A stretch of DNA of 64,000 nucleotides from assembly GCA_001940645.1 (NCBI GenBank), contig MDVS01000027.1, positions 37,578 to 101,577 on the forward strand, given 5' to 3'. The notes below the pieces were generated by a model. The model saw only the letters and a list, made by a program, of their open reading frames with translations. It ran no database searches and was not told where the DNA came from. Shown one piece after another: positions 44,813 through 53,321 of the stretch (position 1 is the first letter of the stretch; every line of letters starts with the position of its first letter). This DNA is from Candidatus Heimdallarchaeota archaeon LC_3. Its GTDB lineage: Archaea > Asgardarchaeota > Heimdallarchaeia > Hodarchaeales > LC-3. The translations under genes were made by a program, and so were the position numbers.

Positions 44813-45241
44813 TTATTCACCTTTATTTTCACTAATTTCAAATAAATTACCATCTGGATCTCTAAAAAAAGCCCTTACTTCATATTCCCAATCATATGGT
44901 GGTGTTAAAAACTGTGCACCTCTTGATTTTAATACTTCGTATGATTTTTGACAGTTTTTTACACGAATAGTAAATGAATGATTAATATTTGTTTCATTCC
45001 TAGCAGAAGTGAATATTATACCTGGTTTATCTGGAGTAGGTTCTCCTCCAGTTACTAAAAGTAACCAAACTCCTTGAAATTTCAATACACATGACGAACC
45101 ACCATATTCTCTAAAAAGAGTAGCTCCAAGGATATTTAAGTAAAAATGTTTTGATTTTTCTAAATTTTCAACAACTACAATACTCGTCATTTCCATATCT
45201 TCAGTTGGAAAATCATTACCATTTGTCATAAATGCTTCCAC
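44813..45241 (-). CDS. VOC-superfamily (glyoxalase/bleomycin resistance-like) protein
   Basis: A 142-residue protein with two beta-alpha-beta-beta-beta modules. The first begins TSIVVVENLEKSKHFYLNILGATLF; the second contains FTIRVKNCQKSYEVLKSRGAQFLTPP and ends FFRDPDGNLFEISEN, the typical metal-ligand strand with its glutamate. Members are metal-dependent lyases, dioxygenases or binding proteins; which one is not decidable. The start is ATG at 45241; another ATG four codons later is possible. Confidence 0.88.
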   Translation of the reverse strand: MEAFMTNGNDFPTEDMEMTSIVVVENLEKSKHFYLNILGATLFREYGGSSCVLKFQGVWLLLVTGGEPTPDKPGIIFTSARNETNINHSFTIRVKNCQKSYEVLKSRGAQFLTPPYDWEYEVRAFFRDPDGNLFEISENKGE

Positions 45242-45542
45242 AGTCGATTTTTAAAAACGATATTCAAATAATAATTTATTGAACAAAATTTGTAATAGAT
45301 TTGCCAAAATATGCTAAATTTGATTCAAAAATTTATGGTGTTATCAACAGAATAAGATTCTACATCAAGCATGTCAATCCAACGATTAAATAATTCTTTT
45401 ACTCTTATCAAGGATATTTTATCAAGCTTTTTATTATTTTCAGGTATGAAATTAAAAAATTTTACCTTTTCGTCATTTTTTTTAACTTTCTCGCAAGAAG
45501 TCCCTTTCCTTGATTGGTGATATATGTAGAGTAATAGAAATC
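45242..45542. other. Region upstream of the truncated DinB gene
   Basis: About 300 bp. A minus-strand frame (about 45330-45500) reads VKELFNRWIDMLDVESYS before a TGA but has no start and overlaps the DinB gene in antisense. It may be a remnant and is not called. Confidence 0.35.
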
Positions 45543-45815
45543 ATGTCAGAGGATATAATCGGTTCAATCAAAACTATTGTATTAAATCACAACAAATCCG
45601 TCCAGCGAGGAACTTATTTTGTATTGAAAGCTGTACCAAAAGAAAATATTGACTTTTCTCCAAAAGAGAACTTGAGAAAAATTAGTGATTTAGCTTTTCA
45701 TTTAGCTACTCTACCTTTAGGATTCTACCTACTTACTAAGAGAATTATTAAGGAACTTGTTGTTGGGTATTTAATAAAGCAAAATTATTTTTCTGAATAC
45801 GACAATAGCCATTAA
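45543..45815 (+). pseudogene. Truncated DinB-like (DUF664/DinB) protein gene
   Basis: The first 70 residues (SEDIIGSIKTIVLNHN, then LKAVPKENIDFSPKEN and ISDLAFHLATLPLGF) match the first helices and conserved His of DinB/YfiT-type metalloenzymes, which are normally 150-170 residues with three helices and three His ligands. After LLTKRI the sequence is unrelated and stops at 90 residues, overlapping the end of the opposite-strand gene. The rest of the domain is missing. I read this as a 3'-truncated gene rather than a functional short protein. Confidence 0.6.
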
Positions 45816-46334
45816 CCCCATAATAAAAAGAAAATTCATGCTTCCCATAGTAGTTGTCTTTGAACTTACTGAAGATTGGAAAACTGTTTCATAACCATTT
45901 AAACTTATATTATTACTACCTTGATCTACGATGTGGGTATTTTTACTCATTAAATCTATTAACATTGCTTGCCCACCAAATTCATGTAAAATATCGTGAC
46001 CTCGAACAACAACATATTGGATAAAATCAGGTATCGTGATAATCGCAGATCTTGTGAATTCAACTGTTCCATGTGCAAGAGTTAGGATACGTTTTCCCAG
46101 TAATGTATTATTTAGAGTTTCTACTTGCCAAAAGTCAGCATACCCTTCTTCACCATCATCATCATGAAATAAAGTAACAGAAAATTCATATTGTGAATTT
46201 TCAATTTTTTCAATTATTACATTTGTAACATTTGCTTCTCGAAGATCAAGCTGACCAGTGACCGAAAAATCACTTGAGATTAGGATAATGATTGTTAATA
46301 ATAAAATAAGAAATTTTTTATCAATTCTATACAT
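45771..46334 (-). CDS. Secreted protein with C-terminal membrane anchor or sorting-like tail
   Basis: A 187-residue protein. Residues 1-25 are a signal peptide (basic YRIDKK, then FLILLLTIIILISSDFSVTG). The middle is a beta-rich extracytoplasmic domain. The end is a Ser/Thr-rich segment (SSVSSKTTTMGS), a hydrophobic helix (NFLFIMGLMAIVVF) and a basic RK tail: the three-part layout of a C-terminal sorting signal. It could be a substrate of the archaeosortase-like enzyme at 7411-8232 or simply membrane anchored. Its last 45 bp overlap the truncated DinB gene on the other strand. Confidence 0.65.
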   Translation of the reverse strand: MYRIDKKFLILLLTIIILISSDFSVTGQLDLREANVTNVIIEKIENSQYEFSVTLFHDDDGEEGYADFWQVETLNNTLLGKRILTLAHGTVEFTRSAIITIPDFIQYVVVRGHDILHEFGGQAMLIDLMSKNTHIVDQGSNNISLNGYETVFQSSVSSKTTTMGSMNFLFIMGLMAIVVFRKIILLY

Positions 46335-46536
46335 TTTTTCTACTTATTCACTATTTTAATTTCATTTTTGAAAGTTTCTTATCAGACTTTCCAGGTTTTA
46401 AAGAAATTTACTTTCAATTATCTCTCTCTTGAAGGAATTATAATAAGACTTGAAAATAATTGATTTAGTGTTACATATATATTGATGTTAAACAAAAAAA
46501 GTAGTATACGATAAAATATATTTGGAATACATTATA

Positions 46537-46695
46537 ATGATGTTCAAAGATAGTATAAAACGTCCTCCTAGATCTAAATTACCTATTTTTGCTGATATAG
46601 AAACTAATTGCATATATTTCGAATCATTAACAACAGGATGCAAATTATATGGTTCTTGTCAATGTAAGGACTGCCCAAATTATGTAAAAAGTTAA
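46537..46695 (+). CDS. 52-residue Cys-containing small protein
   Basis: Begins MFKDSIKRPPRSKLPIFADI and ends GCKLYGSCQCKDCPNYVKS, so five cysteines include a tight C-x-C-x2-C. The start is ATG at 46537 or the adjacent ATG at 46540. The stop is two bases before the ATG of the next Cys-rich gene, implying translational coupling. The shared CxCPNY-like end suggests the two proteins are related metal-binding peptides. No family is recognised. Confidence 0.5.
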   Translation: MMFKDSIKRPPRSKLPIFADIETNCIYFESLTTGCKLYGSCQCKDCPNYVKS

Positions 46696-46697
46696 AT

Positions 46698-46910
46698 ATG
46701 AACAAAAATATGAGGAATAAAGAATTGATTAGCAATCTTATTGATATGGAAAAAAAAAACTGGTTAGCTTGTCAAACTTGTAATAAAATCTGTAAATGTC
46801 CAAATTATGATTATGATTTAAGATTAGATGAATGTTGCTTGTGTTCAGATACTGATGTTACCTGTTCTGCATGTTATGAAAGAAAATTGGTAAGTATTAA
46901 GGCAAAATAA
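46698..46910 (+). CDS. 70-residue Cys-rich small protein, probably metal-binding
   Basis: Ten cysteines in WLACQTCNKICKCPNY and DECCLCSDTDVTCSACYERK make at least two zinc or Fe-S knuckles. There is no signal peptide or membrane span. The gene is coupled to the preceding Cys-rich gene (two-base gap) and is convergent with the Gfo/Idh/MocA gene. The function is unknown; a metal store or small zinc-knuckle protein is conceivable. Confidence 0.6.
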   Translation: MNKNMRNKELISNLIDMEKKNWLACQTCNKICKCPNYDYDLRLDECCLCSDTDVTCSACYERKLVSIKAK

Positions 46911-46934
46911 TTAAATTATTATAAAATGCTGGAA

Positions 46935-47942
46935 TCAAAAAATGTTATCGATATTGTTTTTTCTCAAGTTTTCATCCAGTAGATTAATAATATTTATTGT
47001 ATTTAGTGTCTCTTCTTTTTTAATTAATGGTTTTTGATCTAAACTAATACAGTCATTGATATGATCAATTTGGGCTTTAAAATGATCAAAAAATGGGATT
47101 ACTTCTTTGAAAATAACTTCGTTTTTAGTATTCTTTATGAGTATTGTTTTTTGAGAAGGAGAAGTAAGATGATTAACTTCTATAATTCCTTTAGTTCCTG
47201 ATAACAAGAGATAGTTACCATAAAACAAGAAACTTGAAGTTAAATTACAAATAACATTTTGATTATATAGAAGAGTAGCTAAAAATGTTAGATCTGCACC
47301 ATTTGAATTAATTAAGGATGCATTCGTTCTTAGAATTTTTGGAAATTTATCTCTGAATAAAAAGTTAAAGAAATTAATAGCATATATCCCCAAATCATAT
47401 AATGACCCTCCCCCCTTTTCCCTATAATATCGATAGTTATCTTTATCATTTAAATATTTTGTTATTTCATGAGAAAAGCTAAAATTAACAAATTTAAGTT
47501 CACCAATGGAATTTTTATTTAATAATTCCTTCAATTTTGTAAGGATGGGATTAAATCGATACATAAATCCTTCCATTGTAATAACATCTTGCTTTTCACA
47601 TGCTGAAAACATATCTGTGGCTTCTTGTACATCCATTGCAAAAGGTTTTTCACAGAGGATGTGTTTTTCGTGAAGAGCCGATTCTATAGTCCATTTTTTG
47701 TGTAGATGGTTAGGAAGAGCAATATACACTACATCAATATTCGAATCTGATAATAAGTGATTATAGTTTTCGTGAATAGTAGGAATATTATTAGTTTGGG
47801 CAAATAAATGAGCTCTATTTTTATCACGACTGGCTATCGCAAGAATATTTCCTTGATCAGAAGATTGAATTGCTGAAACCATCCTCTTAACCATTCTTCC
47901 TGTTCCAAGAATACCCCAATTAATGACCATTTTTTTATTCAA
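46935..47942 (-). CDS. Gfo/Idh/MocA-family NAD(P)-dependent oxidoreductase
   Basis: A 335-residue dehydrogenase. The Rossmann start is NWGILGTGRMVKRMVSAI, followed by IDVVYIALPNHLHKKW and the diagnostic EKPFAMDVQEA motif (catalytic Lys). The C-terminal alpha/beta domain includes YRYYREKGGGSLYDLGIYAI with the conserved Asp. It oxidises or reduces a sugar, polyol or related compound; the substrate is not predictable here, and no sugar-pathway gene is adjacent. Confidence 0.92.
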   Translation of the reverse strand: MNKKMVINWGILGTGRMVKRMVSAIQSSDQGNILAIASRDKNRAHLFAQTNNIPTIHENYNHLLSDSNIDVVYIALPNHLHKKWTIESALHEKHILCEKPFAMDVQEATDMFSACEKQDVITMEGFMYRFNPILTKLKELLNKNSIGELKFVNFSFSHEITKYLNDKDNYRYYREKGGGSLYDLGIYAINFFNFLFRDKFPKILRTNASLINSNGADLTFLATLLYNQNVICNLTSSFLFYGNYLLLSGTKGIIEVNHLTSPSQKTILIKNTKNEVIFKEVIPFFDHFKAQIDHINDCISLDQKPLIKKEETLNTINIINLLDENLRKNNIDNIF

Positions 47943-48221
47943 AACCTTTCTTAATATTTCTATTGACGTTATCCTTTTTAATTATAGGAGATTGGTAATT
48001 TTAATAAAAATATTCAAAATAGAAAAAGTAAACAAAAATAATTATTATCTTAATTAAATATGAGTTTTTTTAAAAAAACATGGATTTTCGTTAAATTATT
48101 TCTATTTCTGTATTTGCTTTTTTCTTGATTTATGTCTTATTGTCCAATATCAGTCGCTTGAAAGCCTAAAAATAAATGATTTTAAGGATTACAATCCCAA
48201 TTATAATTAGTGAAGATCAAA

Positions 48222-48764
48222 ATGTCAAAAAATTATTATAAAAATTGTGGTAGCTTATTAGATGATGATGCTAAATACTGTTTTCGTTGTGGTATTACTG
48301 TAGAATATGAATCTCCTGCGAAAAAACTTGCATCATTTGATTTCTCCTCGAAAGATACTAGTAAAAAATATAATGATTATCGGAGTTATATCCAAGTAAT
48401 TGCTGTGTTAGAAATCGCATTTGGTATACTAGCATTCATTGGATCGACAGTTATATGGTTTTTAGTGGCCAATTTACCGGAAATTATGCCCCATATCGGG
48501 GAAGTTGATCCAGAATTCTTACAATTTTGGCCCTTGGCTAGAAATATACTTGTATTAGTTGCATTTGGGCTGACAATTTACGGTATTCTTAGTATTATCT
48601 TTGGAGTTAGTTTATACAAGTTTAAATCTTTTGGTAGGATTGGTACTATGGTAAATGCTGCTTTAGGAATACTTAATGTCCCAATAGGAACGATTTTTGG
48701 TGTAACGGCTCTTTATGTTTTAACTAGACCAGAAACGGAAGTATTATTTGCTAATAATAAATGA
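48222..48764 (+). CDS. Zinc-ribbon-headed membrane protein with a degenerate first CxxC
   Basis: A 180-residue protein. The N-terminal zinc ribbon is YYKNCGSLLDDDAKYCFRCG: the first cysteine of the usual CxxC is a tyrosine, leaving three cysteines. A polar linker leads to three or four hydrophobic spans (about residues 50-75, 95-125 and 135-165). The ATG at 48222 is used; a GTG four codons earlier is less likely. Such ribbon-plus-membrane proteins are common in archaea and have no assigned role. Confidence 0.65.
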   Translation: MSKNYYKNCGSLLDDDAKYCFRCGITVEYESPAKKLASFDFSSKDTSKKYNDYRSYIQVIAVLEIAFGILAFIGSTVIWFLVANLPEIMPHIGEVDPEFLQFWPLARNILVLVAFGLTIYGILSIIFGVSLYKFKSFGRIGTMVNAALGILNVPIGTIFGVTALYVLTRPETEVLFANNK

Positions 48765-48991
48765 CCCAATTAAATGATGGATTACTAAATCTCTGTTACA
48801 ATACACGCTCTAAAAATTGTCTTTTTATTTTAAATACAAGGAATTCTCTTTTTAACTCAAATTTTAATTATAATAATATAATTTCTGAGTTTTTTATATC
48901 ATTTTTTTACTTTTAATTAGGTGTTAGTCAGAAATATATTTTTTCCCTCGGTTCTGAAATAAAACAATTTGTTTAGTCATAGGTAAAGAAA

Positions 48992-49384
48992 ATGAAAAAT
49001 CTTAGAGTAACTGTTTCTAGTAGTAAAAAAATCAAAATTGGAAGCGATATGTTCGTTATTTCATCTGAAGCAGAAATAGCTAATGGAGAAGACTTGTATG
49101 TTGTTTCTATGGCTGTTAAAAATAGTTTGAATCAAAAAATAGAAAAACTTACAAAGGATAAAAAAGAAAAAAATCCATTAGAAACGATTTCAATAAGTAA
49201 TAATGTTGAAACCAAAACTAAACAAGAGAAGACTCCAGAAAAGGAACTGATGTGTCCTGAATGTGATGAACCAATGTACAAACAAAAAGATAAAGATTAT
49301 TATTTATGTGAATTCCATTATGGCTATCCAGATATGATCAAAAGAGGGGAAGTTCGAAAAAGAAGATTCAAGAACAAGCGTTAA
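48992..49384 (+). CDS. Hypothetical protein with a C-terminal zinc ribbon
   Basis: A 130-residue protein. The N-terminal half is beta-rich (NLRVTVSSSKKIKIGSDMFV). The middle is charged and lysine-rich. The end has MCPECDEPMYKQK and YYLCEFHYGYP, giving C-x2-C and C-x2-H for one zinc. It ends in a basic tail (KRRFKNKR), suggesting nucleic-acid binding. The family is not recognised. It is convergent with the thymidine kinase gene. Confidence 0.6.
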   Translation: MKNLRVTVSSSKKIKIGSDMFVISSEAEIANGEDLYVVSMAVKNSLNQKIEKLTKDKKEKNPLETISISNNVETKTKQEKTPEKELMCPECDEPMYKQKDKDYYLCEFHYGYPDMIKRGEVRKRRFKNKR

Positions 49385-49432
49385 AGGAAATTGCTATCTG
49401 ATTTAAATTAGATTATTGATTTTAGATTCGCT

Positions 49433-50056
49433 TTATAGTACTAATTTTGGAATGTTTTTATCAAAAGGATATTCCATTTGATAACATTTTTCGCAACGGG
49501 CTTCATAACGTTCAGAAATATTCTCTCTTTCAATTAAAACTGTAGGACTACCGTATTTGGCTGGTAGATTATTGATTAACCGTTGAGTTAAAGTAGCTTC
49601 ATAATCACAGTCATTTATTTCACAAATCGCTTTCAGGTGCAATTTCTCATCAGCAGATTTAATTATATCGGGCATATCATTAAAACCTTCTGCTCTGAAA
49701 TTCTTGTCTAAACCACAAACAATAACATGGTAGTTTTGTGAGATCAATTTTTTCACGGTATCAAAAAGAGAATCACTAAAAAATTGAGCTTCATCAAATG
49801 CAATAATATGACAGCTTAAATCAAGTTTAAAAATATCTAAAGGATGGTCAATAAGATTAGTTTCATAGATTCTATCTGGAATAAATTTTGAGGATATTCC
49901 ATTTGATCGCGTATCAATTTTTGGTTGAAAAACTTTAACTTGTTTAGATGTAAATTTTACGCGATCTAATAACCTTAATAATTCTCCACTTTTACCCGAA
50001 TGCATAGGTCCATATATTACTTTCAAGGTACCTGCAGGAAATGCTTCTTTTAACAT
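49433..50056 (-). CDS. tdk: Thymidine kinase (type II, TK1-like)
   Basis: A 207-residue enzyme that phosphorylates thymidine with ATP. Walker A is YGPMHSGKSGELL near residue 15, the Walker B/catalytic region is IIAFDEAQFF near 85, and the lasso zinc site uses CEINDCDYEA and CEKCYQME (four Cys). TLTQRL and YEARCEKC match the family. The start is ATG at 50056. It should act in pyrimidine salvage. Confidence 0.93.
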   Translation of the reverse strand: MLKEAFPAGTLKVIYGPMHSGKSGELLRLLDRVKFTSKQVKVFQPKIDTRSNGISSKFIPDRIYETNLIDHPLDIFKLDLSCHIIAFDEAQFFSDSLFDTVKKLISQNYHVIVCGLDKNFRAEGFNDMPDIIKSADEKLHLKAICEINDCDYEATLTQRLINNLPAKYGSPTVLIERENISERYEARCEKCYQMEYPFDKNIPKLVL

Positions 50057-50247
50057 ACTGAAAAATAACCCTCAGTTTTAGCATAATTGTTTTATTAATT
50101 TTCAGATTTACTAATCCGACTATTTTAAGAATTTTGATCCATTTTATTAAGAAATTGCCTACTAAGGAAATATTTATGAAACAAAGTATTAGAAATAACA
50201 GCACTGTAATTATTCTAGTTAATTAATAATCAGTAGTAATTTTATTT

Positions 50248-50252
50248 AGGAG
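50248..50252 (+). promoter_or_regulatory. Shine-Dalgarno AGGAG abutting TTG, positioned for ATA
   Basis: AGGAG is followed immediately by TTG (zero spacing) and six bases later by ATA at 50259, then ATT at 50262. The spacing excludes the TTG and favours ATA or ATT as start of the hydrolase gene. Confidence 0.5.
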
Positions 50253-50258
50253 TTGTCG

Positions 50259-51098
50259 ATAATTTCATATGACCCTATTTTCAATGATCCATATCCAGAT
50301 TTAAATTTTCCTGCTGCATTAGAAGGATTATACATTAATAATCAGGGATCCGTACTTCTTGGGAGACTATATGTTGCTCAGGGTTCTGAACTTCATCCCA
50401 CTATATTACTGTTACATGGATTTCCGGGTCATGAACTAAATTTAGATTTAGCTCATGTTTTACGCCGAGCAGGATGGAATGTGGTAACATTTCATTATCG
50501 GGGGTCTTGGGGTAGTCAAGGTGATTTTTCTTTTACTCATTGCATTGAGGATGTTCACGCAGTTTTGAGTTATTTAAGAAAACCTGAAATTATTCAAAAA
50601 TTTCGTATCGATTCCCGAAAAATTGTCACTATTGGATTTAGTATGGGTGGATTTCTGAGTTTAATAACAGCATATCAAAATTCATCTATAAATGCGGCAG
50701 CATCGATTGCAGGAGTAAATTTCGACTTATGGGCCAAATTTGGAATTGACGAAGAAACAAGAAAAATATTGAATCAACTATTAGAAGAAAGTTTACTTCC
50801 TTTAAGTGGAACTACGTCACAAAAACTGTTAGAAGAAGTTCTAGAAAACGAAAATAACTGGAATGTAATAAATTTTGTTAAAACACTTTCAAATCGACAT
50901 TTATTATTAGTTGGAGGAAGCAAAGATACTGTAGTTCCTATTTCAAATCATCACAAACCGTTAGTTGAAGCATTTCATTCAGCTCAGACAACACACATAG
51001 TTGAAGAACTGTTAGAAGCGGATCATGCATTTTCCGATAAGCGAATCGCATTGATAAAAATTGTTTTAAAATGGTTAGAAAATCTTCCTCAATTTTAA
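50259..51098 (+). CDS. Alpha/beta hydrolase with a probable non-AUG start
   Basis: A 279-residue hydrolase. The oxyanion region is LLLHGFPGHE; the YRGSWGSQG loop follows; the nucleophile elbow is GFSMGG (Ser); the acid and base are expected in VGGSKDTVVP and EADHAFSD. The substrate is an unknown ester or amide. No ATG precedes the conserved fold; the only canonical start is a TTG that touches the AGGAG ribosome-binding site. ATA at 50259 (spacing six) or ATT at 50262 fit better. The aminotransferase gene follows after 13 bp, so they form an operon. Confidence 0.85.
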   Translation: MISYDPIFNDPYPDLNFPAALEGLYINNQGSVLLGRLYVAQGSELHPTILLLHGFPGHELNLDLAHVLRRAGWNVVTFHYRGSWGSQGDFSFTHCIEDVHAVLSYLRKPEIIQKFRIDSRKIVTIGFSMGGFLSLITAYQNSSINAAASIAGVNFDLWAKFGIDEETRKILNQLLEESLLPLSGTTSQKLLEEVLENENNWNVINFVKTLSNRHLLLVGGSKDTVVPISNHHKPLVEAFHSAQTTHIVEELLEADHAFSDKRIALIKIVLKWLENLPQF

Positions 51099-51111
51099 AC
51101 TTGGGTTTGAA

Positions 51112-52227
51112 ATGAAAATAAAAAATTTTAAGCTGGAACGATTTTATGCAAAATATGAATTCACTGTTCCATTTATGTTAAGCTCTTCTGATGCAGAATC
51201 TTTTGAGATTAAAAAATTGCTGGAATTGGAAAAGGGAGCAACAGAAAAATTCTTTGAAATGAAATTATCATACACTGAATCCCAAGGTAATATAGAGTTA
51301 AGAAATCAAATAGCAACCTTATATCGATTTATTAGTCCTGATAACATAATTGTTTTTTCAGGGGCTGAAGAAGGAATTTTTGTGTTTATTAACTCAATTT
51401 TAGAAGAAGGTGACCATGTTATTGTCCAATACCCAGCCTATCAATCTCTTTATGAAGTCTGTAAGGCTAACAAGATTGAAGTATCTTATTTACAGATGAT
51501 TGAGGCAGAAAATTGGAGATTAGATATAAATAATATAGAAAATCTTGTCCAAAATAATACTAAGGCGATATTAATTAATTCACCTCACAATCCAACTGGT
51601 TACTTAGTTACTAAAGAAGAGCAAGTTACAATTCTAGAAATTTGTCAAAAAAATGATATTATTTTATTTTCTGATGAAGTGTATCGATTTAGTGAGTACA
51701 ATGAGGAATTAAGATTAGTTTCAGCTTGTGATCTATATAGAAAAGGAATTTCTTTAGGAGTATTATCTAAACCATTTGGACTTCCAGGTTTACGAATAGG
51801 TTGGCTAGCATTAAAAAATTCTGCCCTTAAAAAGCCTATTCAGGCTTTTAAAGATTATACTACTATTTGTAACAGTGGGCCAAGTGAATTTTTAGCAACA
51901 ATAGCTATTAAGCATTCCAAAAGGCTTTTATCACGTAACATGGATATTATTTTAAAAAATTTACAAGAATTAGAAGTGTTCTTGAAAAAATTTTCAAATC
52001 ATTTTGAATGGGTTAAACCTTTAGCGGGAAATATTGGATTTATTAAAATTAAATTTTCAAATGAAGTTGAAAATTTCGTTGAAGATGTAATAAAAAGGAA
52101 AGGAGTTTTATTACTCCCTAGTACAGTTTTTGATTATGATAACAGTCACTTTAGAATCGGATTTGGTAAAGAAAATTTTTCTGAGGCTTTATATTTGTTA
52201 GAACAATATGTGAAGGAGAATTTGTGA
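51112..52227 (+). CDS. Pyridoxal-phosphate aminotransferase, class I/II
   Basis: A 371-residue fold-type I PLP enzyme. Features are SYTESQGNIELRNQIATLY, IVFSGAEEGIFVFI, INSPHNPTGYLVT (the NPTG motif near residue 160), LFSDEVYRF with the PLP-pyridine Asp, and the Schiff-base lysine in GVLSKPFGLPGLRIGW. It resembles the capreomycidine-synthase or aspartate aminotransferase-like branch; the amino donor is not predictable. It is paired with the hydrolase gene upstream and convergent with the AhpD-like gene. Confidence 0.9.
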   Translation: MKIKNFKLERFYAKYEFTVPFMLSSSDAESFEIKKLLELEKGATEKFFEMKLSYTESQGNIELRNQIATLYRFISPDNIIVFSGAEEGIFVFINSILEEGDHVIVQYPAYQSLYEVCKANKIEVSYLQMIEAENWRLDINNIENLVQNNTKAILINSPHNPTGYLVTKEEQVTILEICQKNDIILFSDEVYRFSEYNEELRLVSACDLYRKGISLGVLSKPFGLPGLRIGWLALKNSALKKPIQAFKDYTTICNSGPSEFLATIAIKHSKRLLSRNMDIILKNLQELEVFLKKFSNHFEWVKPLAGNIGFIKIKFSNEVENFVEDVIKRKGVLLLPSTVFDYDNSHFRIGFGKENFSEALYLLEQYVKENL

Positions 52228-52233
52228 TTTTTG

Positions 52234-52842
52234 TTAATGATGTACCCAGTTATCTGGATCCGAAGAATCACTTGGTGAAAGTCCAAGAATATCTCCATCA
52301 GTCGATACACCTAATCCTAACACTGTTCTATTAGCATAGCTAAAATAACTAATTAATTGGTTTGCCTCTAAGATCTCTCCATCGTTAAGACCAGTTTCTC
52401 TAAGGTTTACAACAAATTTTTCCCCTAAATGACCAGGATCTAAAGTTAATGCTTTTGCGTAACGCATTAAAGCTAATTCCCTTCCCTGAAAATAATTGTC
52501 AATATCATCCTGCTCGATAGCTTCCCAAATTGCATCTGATCTCTTTTCATCTTTTAAAATTCGTTTTAATCCTGCAAAATGGTGTTTAACACAATAATCA
52601 CACCTATTTAAAAAGCTAACAAAAACCCCGAGGGTTTCCAAAAGCCATTTAGGAAGTGTATTATTATTATGATGCAGAATATTCTTGTATAATTTCATAT
52701 GGGCTTCGAGGGTATGTGGACGAAGACTATGAATCATAAGAATGTTATCAATTCGATCTTGAGAGTCCTTAACACGATTATATATTGTTCGAAGATTATT
52801 TTTTGATTTCTCGTAAGAAATAAATTTGATCCATGGTTTCAT
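52234..52842 (-). CDS. Peroxidase-related AhpD-like protein (second paralogue)
   Basis: A 202-residue helical protein beginning KPWIKFISYEKS. The redox site is NRCDYCVKHHFAGL, with CxxC and paired histidines. It ends DILGLSPSDSSDPDNWVHH, the tail typical of the peroxidase-related subgroup, which the first paralogue (32937-33497) lacks. The ATG at 52842 aligns with the paralogue start; an in-frame ATG at 52863 would add seven residues. The second gene upstream on this strand is a small Cys-rich gene, 36 bp away. Confidence 0.85.
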   Translation of the reverse strand: MKPWIKFISYEKSKNNLRTIYNRVKDSQDRIDNILMIHSLRPHTLEAHMKLYKNILHHNNNTLPKWLLETLGVFVSFLNRCDYCVKHHFAGLKRILKDEKRSDAIWEAIEQDDIDNYFQGRELALMRYAKALTLDPGHLGEKFVVNLRETGLNDGEILEANQLISYFSYANRTVLGLGVSTDGDILGLSPSDSSDPDNWVHH

Positions 52843-52878
52843 AAAAAAGGATGAAAATATCATTTTTTTAATGTTACT

Positions 52879-53112
52879 TTAGTAATAAGTATCAATTCGA
52901 TCTTCATGATGCTTGAAACCATGATTTATTATTTCCCGTGCGCGTATTTCATCATCTGGACTCAAACTTTTTGGTATATATTCGTCCCCTAAACTGGTTC
53001 GTATTTTATATCTTGTGCATTTTTGAAAATGCCCGTTGCAATAATTTTCTGTTAATTTTCCTGTTATAATTTGATTATTTTCACAATTGGGTTTAAATTC
53101 ACATTTTTGCAT
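52879..53112 (-). CDS. 77-residue Cys-containing hypothetical protein
   Basis: Begins QKCEFKPNCENNQII, then ENYCNGHFQKCTRYKIRTS; four cysteines with spacing C-x5-C and C-x5-C plus His suggest one metal site. The C-terminus is His-rich (FKHHEDRIDTYY). It is encoded just upstream of the AhpD-like gene on the same strand and could be its partner. No family is recognised with certainty. Confidence 0.6.
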   Translation of the reverse strand: MQKCEFKPNCENNQIITGKLTENYCNGHFQKCTRYKIRTSLGDEYIPKSLSPDDEIRAREIINHGFKHHEDRIDTYY

Positions 53113-53321
53113 TAGATCACACTCCTGTCCTTGTAATTATTCAATGAATTTATTAACCTTTTTACAAAAAGACATTAAACACGAAATCATTATAGGTTTG
53201 CCTAATTATTGCGAATCCTGCTAAAATTATTATGAAAAAAAAATTTAAAGTTAAAGAAGAAATTTTAATTTAGTAAGTTAAAAACTAATTTTGAAAAATA
53301 AACAAGAGAAAATGAATTATT

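Noticed and set aside
45330..45500. Minus-strand frame reading VKELFNRWIDMLDVESYS
   Set aside because: No start codon, antisense to the DinB start, and no recognisable family.
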